Shown here one piece after another: positions 27,931 to 36,599 of a DNA stretch of 54,991 bases. Every line of letters begins with the position of its first letter. Position 1 is the first letter of the stretch. The notes under the pieces are model-generated. The model saw nothing but the letters and a program-made list of their open reading frames with translations. It made no database searches and was not told where the DNA came from. Source of the stretch: Desulfurobacterium pacificum (GTDB lineage Bacteria; Aquificota; Aquificia; Desulfurobacteriales; Desulfurobacteriaceae); NCBI RefSeq assembly GCF_900182835.1, contig NZ_FXUB01000001.1:621954-676944 (forward strand), in the 5' to 3' direction. Made by a program: the position numbers and the translations under genes.

Positions 27931-29311
27931 TCTTATCTTCACTACATTCTTAAGTCCCGTTACAAGATCAAACCACTTCTTCTTGAACTTCCTCAAGATG
28001 TTTCTTGCTCCGTTAACATCCGCATTGATGAGTCCTTTTATCGGCGATAAGAAAAGTCCCCTCTTTATCCTCCTACCGTTACCCTTACTCTTTTTCGTAA
28101 CTCCTGCTTCCCTGTCGCAGGAGTCGGCAACGGAAGTATAGCTCTCATCTATCAGTTTTACTTCTATACCTAATTCTTTAAGCTTGTAGGTTAAGTATTC
28201 CGTTACTTTCCCGTGAGGTAACAGCTTGAACATCTGATTCACAAGGTCAGGTAGATTGCTCTCTTTGTTCTTTGATTCCTGAACTTTCCCTATCACTACC
28301 GTTTTGACGTTGTATAAAACTGCAAGTCTTGTTATGAGATTGCTTACTTTGTGTGCGTAGTCTCTTAAAAGGTTCTTAACGCTTTTCCAGAGTTTATGAA
28401 GTTTCTTTTCTAACTGAATTGTCGGAAGTCCTTTGTTTTTTAGGTTGTCAAGTCTTTTTTGCAGGTTGGCTATTTTCTTAAGTTTTTTTCTGAGAAGTGT
28501 CTTTAATCCTCTCCCGTCTATGATGTAAGAAACAGGATTTCCCTCTATCACGCAGGTTGCAAAGTTTGATATCCCATAGTCTATTGCTAATACTTTGTCT
28601 CCTTTAGCTTCAACTTCGGGAACTTCTCTTTCATACACTACCACCAGTTTAAAACTTATTTGACCGTAGGATTTATACGGAACTACTTGAACATTAAGAA
28701 CTTCAAGGTTCTTTAAATCCTTATACCCCGTCTCCATCCACAAGTATTCAGGAAAAAATCCAAATTTTTTGAGCAGGTGTTCTTTTAAGTTTTTTGAGAG
28801 TGAGAGTCTTATCCCGCTTCCTTCAATCTTGAATCCTGTTTTGTCCCAAGTTACTACTCTGTGAGGTGTTTCGGGATTTACGTAACTTGGTGGTTTGACG
28901 GTTTCTATTCCCTTCTTTTTGAATTTTTCGGGATTTTCTAAAAACTTGAAAAAGTTTTTCCATCCTCTTGACAGTTCGTCAAGAACTATCTGAGCAGAGC
29001 GGGACTGTAGGGAACGCAGGTGTAAGGATGTGTCCTTGAGTTTGTTATACAGGTCTCTGTAATCTGGTTTTGCTAACTTGTTTCTTACGAGGTAGTTAGC
29101 TTGATTCCAAAGTCTTCCAGCGTGGTAGGTGAGGTATCCGAGGATTACCTGCTGTTCTGTACTTAAGTGCTTTAGCTCAAAAACTATCGCTTTTTTTGCT
29201 TTCATCTTATCACTCAAGGTAAGTTATCGCTGAGTCAAAGTCAACACCCCTTTGGGATGTCGGGCTGTATCCCCACTTTAAAAAACGGGGTTTTAGTCTG
29301 GCGTTTTTCTA
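27781..29311 (-). mobile_element. tnpB-only IS200/IS605-type (IS1341-like) element
   Basis: The element has tnpB but no tnpA transposase, so it cannot move without help. The right end is a hairpin ending at TTCAC(A) (27781). Near the left end are the hairpin CCCC...GGGG (29271-29290) and a second dyad (CCCAAAGGGG region, 29246-29258). There are no terminal inverted repeats or target duplications, as expected. The boundaries are set by rebuilding the interrupted ORF on both sides and may shift by one base because A is shared. Confidence 0.7.
27787..29205 (-). CDS. tnpB: TnpB RNA-guided nuclease, IS1341-like
   Basis: TnpB is the ancestor-like relative of Cas12. The 472-residue protein (ATG 29205; a TTG at 29217 is possible) has an N-terminal helical domain and a RuvC core. 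RuvC-I is AIDYGISN (D209) and RuvC-III is LINADVNGARNILRK (D396). The usual RuvC-II Glu is missing at VVIGK, but a Glu stands in LIDESYTS (E354), as in TnpBs with a rearranged active site. The zinc ribbon keeps only one Cys (C363) of four. The stop lies in the right-end hairpin (YDFSGR then stop). Confidence 0.88.
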   Translation of the reverse strand: MKAKKAIVFELKHLSTEQQVILGYLTYHAGRLWNQANYLVRNKLAKPDYRDLYNKLKDTSLHLRSLQSRSAQIVLDELSRGWKNFFKFLENPEKFKKKGIETVKPPSYVNPETPHRVVTWDKTGFKIEGSGIRLSLSKNLKEHLLKKFGFFPEYLWMETGYKDLKNLEVLNVQVVPYKSYGQISFKLVVVYEREVPEVEAKGDKVLAIDYGISNFATCVIEGNPVSYIIDGRGLKTLLRKKLKKIANLQKRLDNLKNKGLPTIQLEKKLHKLWKSVKNLLRDYAHKVSNLITRLAVLYNVKTVVIGKVQESKNKESNLPDLVNQMFKLLPHGKVTEYLTYKLKELGIEVKLIDESYTSVADSCDREAGVTKKSKGNGRRIKRGLFLSPIKGLINADVNGARNILRKFKKKWFDLVTGLKNVVKIRVYKFSEGISESLLHAGIGVEGGVNPPGGIRVGVTYQTPSEAYDFSGR

Positions 29312-29389
29312 TAAAAACAAAGTGCAGATTACAGAAGTTACAAAAAATAAAAATCCCCCCTTCAAAATACCCGAAAACCAAGTTTTCAT
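29312..29389 (-). pseudogene. N-terminal part of the small gene broken by the TnpB element
   Basis: Starting at ATG 29389 after GGGGTGG, the frame reads MKTWFSGILKGGFLFFVTSV then ICTLFL, which looks like a signal anchor. It meets TAG at the left end of the TnpB element. Joining codon TTA (29312-29314) to GAT (27780) past the element gives a 58-residue protein with one membrane segment and a basic C-terminal tail. The same stretch (29218-29514) otherwise holds only the element's left-end hairpins and the promoter of the next plus-strand gene. Confidence 0.5.
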
Positions 29390-29514
29390 AACCACCCCAA
29401 CTATGGTTACAATTTTATTTTATAACCTATTCCTTATTTTTTCAATCAGCATTTCTCCGAAGTAAAGCGATATAATTCATAAATCCTGATATACTCAATT
29501 AACAGGAGAAAAAA

Positions 29515-30099
29515 ATGGAATTTCTAATAACAGGAAACCTCAACGGAAACGTAGAAAGACTCCAAGGTTTAGTGGAAATATCAAATCCATATATAACGTT
29601 CGTTTTAGGAACTTCCCACCTTGAAAATCCAATCAAACTCAACCGTTCATGGTTCTACGTAAGAAGCAAAGATGACAACGTAGAGGTCTTAGCGAAAAGT
29701 GACGGTATAGATATCCTATCAAGAGTATTTATGACAAAAGAAGGCGTTTCGTTCTCCGGAATAAGCGGCGTTTATAACCCAACAACCATAAAGTTTACCC
29801 GTTCCGAATGGATTAAAACTCACAGAAAATTAGATAAAAGAAAGCAAAACTGCATTTTCTTAGATGATGTAGAAGCTGTAAAAAACTTCTTCCAGAAATC
29901 AAGACTACCAAACCTTGATATGTTTTTCATTGCAGATAGCCCAGAAAAACCGGTATTCAAAGAATTGATAGAACTACTCAAACCGCGCTACCTCTTTTTC
30001 CCTTCAAATACCTATACAAAAGAAAAGATTGGAGAAACAACGTTTATAGGTCTTGAACCTGTATCCTCACCAAAAGGAAAATACATACTGCGTCTTTGA
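29515..30099 (+). CDS. metallophosphoesterase-like protein lacking metal ligands
   Basis: The 194-residue protein starts MEFLITGNLNGNVERLQGLV, which recalls the G-D-x-H-G-N motif of calcineurin-like phosphoesterases, but the Asp and His are both Asn. Later parts (GVSFSGISGVYNPTTIKF and LDMFFIADSPEKP, then PRYLFFPS) follow the order of the debranching-enzyme branch of the fold, again with usual His residues replaced. It is probably a non-catalytic or binding protein, or simply unrelated. The ATG follows AGGAGAAAAAA. It lies just upstream of gltB (46 nt). Confidence 0.5.
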   Translation: MEFLITGNLNGNVERLQGLVEISNPYITFVLGTSHLENPIKLNRSWFYVRSKDDNVEVLAKSDGIDILSRVFMTKEGVSFSGISGVYNPTTIKFTRSEWIKTHRKLDKRKQNCIFLDDVEAVKNFFQKSRLPNLDMFFIADSPEKPVFKELIELLKPRYLFFPSNTYTKEKIGETTFIGLEPVSSPKGKYILRL

Positions 30100-30145
30100 T
30101 AGAATTATTAGAATTAATTCTCATTAAGACTTTAAAGGAGCAGTT

Positions 30146-33100
30146 ATGACAAAATATAAAGACTCTTGCGGCGTCGGCTTTATCGCCAACGTAAACGGTA
30201 ATCCTTCACACAAAATAATAAAAAACTCCATAAAAGCGGTTAAAAACCTAACCCACAGAGGCGCAACCTTAGCCGACGGAAGAACAGGAGACGGCTCCGG
30301 AATCCTCTTTCAGCTACCTCACGAATTTTTTATATCTGAAGCAAAAAAAATAAATCCATCGTTCAACGCCGAAAAAGTCGCAGTAGGAACGTTTTTCCTC
30401 CACGAAACGGACAAAAGCCTTCAATTAATAGAAAAAGAAGCAAAAGAAACTTTTAAAGAAATAGTAATCAGAAAAGTCCCCGTAAACGAAAAAGAATGCG
30501 GTGAAATTGCAAGACGCTCACTACCAAAAATATTCCAGTTAATAGTACCTGCCCCAGAGTCACCTTTCACGACCTACCTCTTTAAAAGAAAACTCCAGAA
30601 ACAGCTCAAAAAAATCCACCCCACCAACTACATCGTCTCCCTCTCAGACTCCTTGATAGTCTATAAAGGAATGCTCTTAGCTCCAGACCTTGACAAATTC
30701 TACCCTGACCTTCAAAACGAAGAACTCAAAACGAAGTTCGCCATATTTCACCAGCGCTACTCAACAAACACAAACCCGGAATGGAAACTGGCACAACCGC
30801 TGCGCTACATCGCTCACAACGGCGAAATAAACACGATAACCGCAAACAGAAACTTCATAAAAACGGTAGAACTCCTTTTAAATCTACCAGAAGAAGCACT
30901 ACCACTGTTAGAAGAAAACGAAAGCGATTCAGCATCGCTGGATAGAATTTTTGAAGTAATGCTCCTTTCAGGCATAAAACCGGAAGTCGCCATAAACATC
31001 CTGATACCTCCCGCCTACGAACTCATGGACGGACTTTCAGACGAAGTAAAAGCGTTCTTTGAATACTCCGCCTTCTTCATGAAACCCTGGGACGGACCAG
31101 CAGCAATAGCCTTCACAGACGGCAGAGTAGTAGGCGGCAAGTTAGACAGAAACGGCTTACGCCCTGCAAGATTCATCGTGACAGAAGACGGAACGGTAAT
31201 TTTCGGTTCAGAAGCAGGCATGATAGATGTTCCGACAAACAAAATCGCAGAGTCGGGAAGGCTCCTGCCCGGCGAAACGATACTCATAGACCCGAAAGAA
31301 AAAGAAATCAAACGAAACGACGAAATATTAGAGGAAATAGCTTCAGAATTCCGCGTCACAAAAGAAGTCAGGAGAAAACTCTGCCTTTTAGAAGGTAAAG
31401 GCGAAAAGCCGGAAAAAAGCAAAAACCTGACGAAAGAACTCGTTAAGTTCGGCTACTTTAAAGAAGAACTTGAAATGGTCGTTGAATACATGGGAGAAAT
31501 GGGCAAAGAACCCGTTTACTCAATGGGAGACGACACGCCGATTCCAAACTTACGCAAAAATCCCCCCCTCCTCTTCTCCCACTTCAAGCAGCGCTTTGCC
31601 CAGGTAACAAACCCACCCATAGACCCGATAAGAGAAAAAGCCGTAATGTCCCTATCGCTACGTTTAGGACCAAAAGCAAGCTTCCTAAACCTTGACGGCA
31701 AGCTCCCACGCAGAATTAAAGTCCCTTCTCCCCTGCTCACTCCTGCTCAGTTTAAAAAGTTAGAAAACGCCTCCTTCCTTAAAACAAAAAAGTTCAAAAT
31801 GGAATTCGGCGAGTCAGAAACCCTGAAAGAAGCCCTGAACCGCCTCTTTAATTCAGTCAAAGAAGCGATACAGAACGGCGAAGTTGACATCGTAATCCTT
31901 TCAGACAAAGACGCAAAGTATCCAATACCTTCACTTTTAGCAGTTGCCGGACTTTCCACCTTCCTGCAGAGAGAAAAACTCCTCCACAGAGTATCGCTGG
32001 CGATAGAAACCGGCGAAGCGAGAGACTCCCACCAGATAGCAGCCCTCATAGCCTTCGGCGCTGCAGCCGTTTACCCATACCTCGTTTACCAGTATTTCAG
32101 AGAAAACGCCGTAGAGCTCAACAAACCTTACGAAGAATTAGAGGAAAACTACGCAAAAGCAATAAACGCGGGGCTTTTAAAGATAATGTCAAAAATGGGA
32201 ATCTCCGTCATCGCCTCCTACCACCGCTCCTGCCTCTTTGACGCAGTAGGAATTTCAAAGGAAGTCATAGACGAGTTCTTCCCCGGCGTCTTTTCACCCA
32301 TAAACGGCATAACCTTAAAAGAGATAGAAAACGCAGTCAGAGAAAGAGTTAAAAAGGCAGAAAAAGAAGCAGAAGTAAAGTATTCCGGAGAATACAGGTT
32401 TCGCCCCGACGGCGTTTACCACTCCTGGAATCCAGAAGTTGTGAGAAACATTTTCAAAGCGGCAAAAAGCGGCAGTTACGAAGACTTCAAAAAGGTCGTA
32501 GAGGCAGCAGAAAAACGCCCTACCTACATAAGAGACCTCCTGAAAATAGAATCGGACAGAAAACCCATACCATTAGAAGAAGTTGAACCCGTTGAGTCAA
32601 TAGTCAAAAGGCTAATGGTTCCCGGAATGTCTATAGGAGCGCTTTCAAAAGTAGCCCACGAAGTAATAGCAGAAGCTATGAACCTGTTAGGCTCAAAAAG
32701 TTGTAGCGGTGAAGGCGGTGAAGACCCGGAAAGATATGGAACGATAAAGAACAGCAAAATCAAGCAGGTGGCATCAGGAAGGTTCGGCGTCACGCCGGAA
32801 TACCTGGCATCTGCCGAAGAGATAGAGATAAAAATCGCTCAAGGTGCAAAACCCGGAGAAGGCGGACACCTCCCAGGACACAAAGTTACCCCTTACATTG
32901 CAAAGCTCCGCCACTCCGTTCCCGGCGTCGCACTCATATCACCGCCTCCTCACCATGACATCTACTCAATTGAAGACCTCGCACAGCTCATTCACGACCT
33001 TAAACTTTCAAATCCAAAAGCGCGAATAGCCGTTAAGTTAGTAGCAGAAAACGGCGTTGGAACCGTCGCCTGTGGCGTCGCAAAAGCAAAAGCCGACACC

Positions 33101-34456
33101 ATACAGGTAAGCGGCGGAGACGGCGGAACTGGCGCTTCCCCTCTGACTTCCATAAAAGGTGCAGGACTTCCCTGGGAAATCGGTCTGACGGAAACCCAAA
33201 AAGAACTAATAGAAAACGGATTGAGAGAAAACGTCGTTTTAAGAGTTGACGGCGGATTCAAAGTCGGCAGAGACGTCATCGTAGCAGCCCTCTTGGGCGC
33301 TGAAGAGTTCGGCTTTGGAACGGCAGCCATGATAGCAGAAGGCTGCATAATGGATAGAGACTGCCACACCAACAGGTGTCCCGTGGGCATAGCAACTCAG
33401 GACGAAAAAAGGATTAAGAAGTTCAGAGGTGCAGTAGAAACCGTAGCCAACTACTTCCGCCTTGTTGCTGAAGATGTAAGAAGGTTACTGGCACAGTTAG
33501 GATACAGAAGCCTTGACGAAATCATCGGAAGAACAGACTTGTTAAAAGTTGACGAAGAAAAACTTAAAACCTTCCCGAACGCAGCAAACCTTAACCTTTC
33601 GTTTATAACTTCCGTTCCTTCTTACAAACTCAAAAGGAACAGCTACCCCTACACGCCGATACAATCAACTCTTAACGACAGAATAACTAAAGACGCCCTG
33701 CCTTTCTTGAAAGAAAAGAAAAAGTTTTCTTCCACCTACGAAATCAAAAACACCGATAGAAGCGTCGGAACGCTACTTTCCTATTACGCAGTAAAGGAAT
33801 CGGCCACCAGTGATAAACCCCTGATTACGCTCAACTTCAAAGGAACGGCAGGACAAAGCTTTGGCGCATTCTTACCTAAAGGCATAATGCTCAGGTTAGA
33901 AGGCATAGCAAACGATTACGTCGCCAAAGGTTTAGCCGGCGGAACGGTTGTTCTGAAGTTTCCAGAAGACTTTAAAGGCAATCCATCCGAGAACGTTATA
34001 GCCGGCAACACCGTCCTTTACGGCGCAACGGGCGGCTCTTTCTACGCAGCAGGCGTAGTGGGAGAGCGTTTTGCCGTTAGAAACAGCGGAGCAGTTGCAG
34101 TAGTAGAAGGCGTCGGACAGCACGGCTGCGAATACATGGTAAGGGGAATTGTGGTAGTAGCAGGAAAGGTAGGCAAAAACTTTGGCGCCGGAATGACGGG
34201 CGGCGTTGCGTTCGTTTTGGATAGGGACGTTGAAGAAAAGATTAACAGAGATTACGTGGAAGTAAGAAAGCTAGACCAAAGAGACTTTGAAGTCCTGAAA
34301 GTGCTCCTTTCAAGGCACTACAAATATACAAAGAGCAAGATGGCAGAAGTGCTGCTTGAAAACAAGTTCCTGTTAGAGTCTTTCAGAAAAGTCGTTCCAA
34401 TAGGAGTAAAGGAACTTGAAACAAAACTTACAGGTGCAGACAGATTACCGGTTTAA
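30146..34456 (+). CDS. gltB: glutamate synthase large subunit
   Basis: GOGAT converts 2-oxoglutarate and glutamine to two glutamates, the main route of ammonia assimilation with GlnA. The 1436-residue chain has the N-terminal amidotransferase domain with Cys nucleophile at residue 8 (KDSCGVGFIA; the first seven residues are removed in maturation), the central FMN-binding domain, the [3Fe-4S] motif DRDCHTNRCPVG, and the C-terminal GXGXG beta-helix (GATGGSFYAAGVVGERFAV). No small subunit gltD is adjacent, so the electron donor could be ferredoxin or a distant GltD. Confidence 0.97.
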   Translation: MTKYKDSCGVGFIANVNGNPSHKIIKNSIKAVKNLTHRGATLADGRTGDGSGILFQLPHEFFISEAKKINPSFNAEKVAVGTFFLHETDKSLQLIEKEAKETFKEIVIRKVPVNEKECGEIARRSLPKIFQLIVPAPESPFTTYLFKRKLQKQLKKIHPTNYIVSLSDSLIVYKGMLLAPDLDKFYPDLQNEELKTKFAIFHQRYSTNTNPEWKLAQPLRYIAHNGEINTITANRNFIKTVELLLNLPEEALPLLEENESDSASLDRIFEVMLLSGIKPEVAINILIPPAYELMDGLSDEVKAFFEYSAFFMKPWDGPAAIAFTDGRVVGGKLDRNGLRPARFIVTEDGTVIFGSEAGMIDVPTNKIAESGRLLPGETILIDPKEKEIKRNDEILEEIASEFRVTKEVRRKLCLLEGKGEKPEKSKNLTKELVKFGYFKEELEMVVEYMGEMGKEPVYSMGDDTPIPNLRKNPPLLFSHFKQRFAQVTNPPIDPIREKAVMSLSLRLGPKASFLNLDGKLPRRIKVPSPLLTPAQFKKLENASFLKTKKFKMEFGESETLKEALNRLFNSVKEAIQNGEVDIVILSDKDAKYPIPSLLAVAGLSTFLQREKLLHRVSLAIETGEARDSHQIAALIAFGAAAVYPYLVYQYFRENAVELNKPYEELEENYAKAINAGLLKIMSKMGISVIASYHRSCLFDAVGISKEVIDEFFPGVFSPINGITLKEIENAVRERVKKAEKEAEVKYSGEYRFRPDGVYHSWNPEVVRNIFKAAKSGSYEDFKKVVEAAEKRPTYIRDLLKIESDRKPIPLEEVEPVESIVKRLMVPGMSIGALSKVAHEVIAEAMNLLGSKSCSGEGGEDPERYGTIKNSKIKQVASGRFGVTPEYLASAEEIEIKIAQGAKPGEGGHLPGHKVTPYIAKLRHSVPGVALISPPPHHDIYSIEDLAQLIHDLKLSNPKARIAVKLVAENGVGTVACGVAKAKADTIQVSGGDGGTGASPLTSIKGAGLPWEIGLTETQKELIENGLRENVVLRVDGGFKVGRDVIVAALLGAEEFGFGTAAMIAEGCIMDRDCHTNRCPVGIATQDEKRIKKFRGAVETVANYFRLVAEDVRRLLAQLGYRSLDEIIGRTDLLKVDEEKLKTFPNAANLNLSFITSVPSYKLKRNSYPYTPIQSTLNDRITKDALPFLKEKKKFSSTYEIKNTDRSVGTLLSYYAVKESATSDKPLITLNFKGTAGQSFGAFLPKGIMLRLEGIANDYVAKGLAGGTVVLKFPEDFKGNPSENVIAGNTVLYGATGGSFYAAGVVGERFAVRNSGAVAVVEGVGQHGCEYMVRGIVVVAGKVGKNFGAGMTGGVAFVLDRDVEEKINRDYVEVRKLDQRDFEVLKVLLSRHYKYTKSKMAEVLLENKFLLESFRKVVPIGVKELETKLTGADRLPV

Positions 34457-34465
34457 AGGTGAAAG

Positions 34466-35275
34466 ATGAAGGAATACTTCGTTCTAAAGTTCAAAACCAC
34501 GAAAGAGGAATGGGAAAAGCTACAACCCTTAATAGTTTCTGATAACTACTTAGGAGCTGAAGAGACAGAAGAAAACGGAACGCTAACCGTTAAAGCTTAC
34601 TTCAAAAATAGAGAAAAAATCCCCCCAGAAATCCTCCAACTGTCAGAATCACAGGAATCAATACCTGAAAAAAACTGGAACGAAGAATGGAAAAAGTATT
34701 TTAAGCCCGAACCGGTCTCTGAAAAGTTCATCGTCGTCCCTTCCTGGATGAAGGAAGAATACCCCATACCTAAAGGAAAATTTCCCATCTACATCTATCC
34801 GGGTCAAACTTTTGGAACAGGCACCCACGAAACGACAAAACTAACGATAAGGTTTTTAGAAAAAACAATCAAACCCGGCTGTTCCTTCCTTGACGTCGGT
34901 GCAGGCAGCGGTATCCTTTCAATTGCAGCTAAAAAGTTGGGCGCAAGGGAAGTCCTCGCCTGCGACATTCAAAAAGAGTGCAGAGAAGAGATACCTTTTA
35001 ACTGCAAGCTCAACGAAGTCAGTGGCGTTGAAGTTTTCATAGGCGACCTGAAAAAACTGAACGGCGCCTTTGACGTTGTAGCAGCGAACATAGAAAAGCA
35101 CCTGCTCGAACCGCTCGTTCCAGAAATCTACAAAAAGACAAAAAAGTTAGCAGTGTTTTCCGGAATTCTTAAAAAGCAAAGAGACGACTTTGCAAAAACT
35201 CTAAAAGAAACAGACTTCACGATTTTAGAAGAAGCAGGAGAAGGAGAATGGATGGCTTTTCTCTGCAGAAAGTAG
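34466..35275 (+). CDS. prmA: ribosomal protein L11 methyltransferase
   Basis: PrmA trimethylates ribosomal protein L11 with S-adenosylmethionine. The 269-residue protein has an N-terminal substrate domain (including ESIPEKNWNEEWKKYFKPEP), then the methyltransferase core: FGTGTHETT, LDVGAGSGILSIAAKKLGA, ACDIQKE and DVVAANIEKHLL with the N-I-x-x motif. AAAGGTGAAAG precedes the ATG. It lies 9 nt after gltB and overlaps the PHP gene by 28 nt. Confidence 0.94.
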   Translation: MKEYFVLKFKTTKEEWEKLQPLIVSDNYLGAEETEENGTLTVKAYFKNREKIPPEILQLSESQESIPEKNWNEEWKKYFKPEPVSEKFIVVPSWMKEEYPIPKGKFPIYIYPGQTFGTGTHETTKLTIRFLEKTIKPGCSFLDVGAGSGILSIAAKKLGAREVLACDIQKECREEIPFNCKLNEVSGVEVFIGDLKKLNGAFDVVAANIEKHLLEPLVPEIYKKTKKLAVFSGILKKQRDDFAKTLKETDFTILEEAGEGEWMAFLCRK

Positions 35276-36081
35276 ACCTCCACGCTCACTCAACGGCGTC
35301 AGACGGCTCACTCACGCCCAAAGAGGTCGTAGAATTAGCAAAGTCAAGCGGCATTGGAATCTTCTCTCTTACAGACCACGATACCGTCAGCGGCTTAAAA
35401 GAAGCCGAAGAAACGGCAAAACAGCTTGGCATAAAACTAATCTCCGGAATAGAAGTAACCGCAGACACTTCCATTTTTGGCAGAGGCAAAAGAGAATTCC
35501 ACATATTAGGCTACTACATTAACCCCGAATCACCTGCCATTAAACAGCTAACAGAGTTTTCTCAAAACTCACGAATTAAAAGAAACAAAGAACTGCTCTC
35601 AAAACTTGAAGAGTTAGGCTATGGCATCAACTATGAATACATGGTGAAAAAATACGGCGAAAACTTCGGTAAACCCAACGTGGCGAAAGAACTAATAAAA
35701 AAAGGCTTCTTCAAAGAAAGAGAAGAAGCGATAGACTTCCTCACTTCCTTAAAAGTAAAAAGAGAAAAGTTAGACTACCACACAATCGTCAAACTGATAA
35801 AAGAAGCAGGCGGAATCCCGATAATTGCCCATCCCGTCACGCTCAAAATAACGATGAACGACCTCTACTGCTTCCTCAAAAAAGCAAAAGAAGAAGGCAT
35901 AGAAGGTTTAGAAGTTTACCACTACAGGCACAAACCATCAGAATCATTAGAACTCAAGGAAATCTGCAAAGAACTGAAACTTTACTACACAGCAGGCTCA
36001 GACTTCCACGGCGACAACAAACCCTGCATAAAATTAGGCTTCTTAAACGTGAAAACAAACGACATACACTTCCCGTTATAG
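35248..36081 (+). CDS. PHP-domain phosphoesterase (RNase AM / nucleoside 3',5'-bisphosphate phosphatase type)
   Basis: A 277-residue PHP protein with KVDLHAHSTASDGSLTP (H12, H14, D19), SLTDHDTVSG, SGIEVTAD, GGIPIIAHPVTL and a final TAGSDFHGDNK. These are the nine metal ligands of the PHP family, in a layout like E. coli YciV, which removes 5' nucleotides from RNA and hydrolyses pAp. The function here is inferred. GGAGAAGGAGA stands before the ATG at 35248, inside the prmA end (28-nt overlap), suggesting coupled translation. Confidence 0.88.
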   Translation: MDGFSLQKVDLHAHSTASDGSLTPKEVVELAKSSGIGIFSLTDHDTVSGLKEAEETAKQLGIKLISGIEVTADTSIFGRGKREFHILGYYINPESPAIKQLTEFSQNSRIKRNKELLSKLEELGYGINYEYMVKKYGENFGKPNVAKELIKKGFFKEREEAIDFLTSLKVKREKLDYHTIVKLIKEAGGIPIIAHPVTLKITMNDLYCFLKKAKEEGIEGLEVYHYRHKPSESLELKEICKELKLYYTAGSDFHGDNKPCIKLGFLNVKTNDIHFPL

Positions 36082-36113
36082 AGCCCCTTCCCGATTTCCT
36101 GCTATCCTATGTC

Positions 36114-36125
36114 GTTCATGTGGAC
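36114..36125. repeat. degenerate copy of the GTCCACGTGGAC palindrome
   Basis: GTTCATGTGGAC, followed by AA, matches the right half of the main palindrome family and differs at two positions of the left half. It is 345 bp away from the main cluster and could be chance. Confidence 0.3.
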
Positions 36126-36211
36126 AACCTGAGTGGAAAAAGTAAGAAAAGTAAAGATGTGAAGTTTTACCTGAATCTGCTTTAGTTGCAGTCTCTATCC
36201 GGGCGTACTGT

Positions 36212-36309
36212 TTGTGCGTTTTTGCACATTCTACACATTTTTGCATTTCTGCACTTTTGACACATTTTGCACATTTGTGCGCTTTTACACATTTAGCACA
36301 TTTATACAA
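36212..36309. repeat. about ten degenerate 9-bp tandem repeats with phased A-tracts
   Basis: On the minus strand the unit is close to TGTGCAAAA, with variants TGTGTAAAA, TGTGCTAAA and GTGCAGAAA, so A-runs recur every 9-10 bp. That spacing is near the helical turn and suggests curved DNA. Read as a frame (TTG 36327 to stop 36076) the array encodes triplets such as C-A-K and C-V-K, but I see no ribosome binding site or family; I treat it as non-coding. Confidence 0.55.
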
Positions 36310-36469
36310 CTTTGAGCAAAAGTGCAAAAAACTCCAGTTTTGGTTTTTTTCGTGTTTTTATACATTCTTGCTTTTTAAACACATTTTTACCAATTTTCAC
36401 AAAAAGCAATAAAGACGAAAAAGTGCTGAAAGGCAACAAAGTGTTGAAGGTGAAAAAATCGCTTACCCC

Positions 36470-36574
36470 GTCCACGTGGACAAGATGAGGAACTTTAGAG
36501 GGTCAAAGGTTGTCCACGTGGGACTGGTCTACGGAATGTGGAATTTTTTGTCCACGTGGACTGCCTACGTGGAC
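36470..36574. promoter_or_regulatory. cluster of four parS-like palindromes GTCCACGTGGAC
   Basis: Perfect copies lie at 36470-36481 and 36550-36561, a copy with one inserted G at 36512-36524, and a one-base variant (GCCTACGTGGAC) at 36563-36574. Two copies have TTG before and one has AAG after. The centre CCACGTGG is shared with known parS sites (consensus TGTTNCACGTGNAACA), but the outer arms differ. They could be binding sites for ParB, for a replication initiator or for a repressor. No par or rep gene is in the window. Confidence 0.55.
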
Positions 36575-36599
36575 AAGGATAGAGAAAAGCAAGAAAGTG

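Noticed and set aside
30100-30145. Fur-box-like AT dyad before gltB (GAATTATTAGAATTAATTC)
   Set aside because: Too AT-rich and too far from the 19-bp consensus to support.
31015-33390. Several minus-strand open frames of 74-135 codons inside gltB
   Set aside because: They are shadows of the well-conserved glutamate synthase gene.
36212-36309. CRISPR array
   Set aside because: The repeats are 9 bp, adjacent and degenerate, without spacers, and there are no cas genes in the window.
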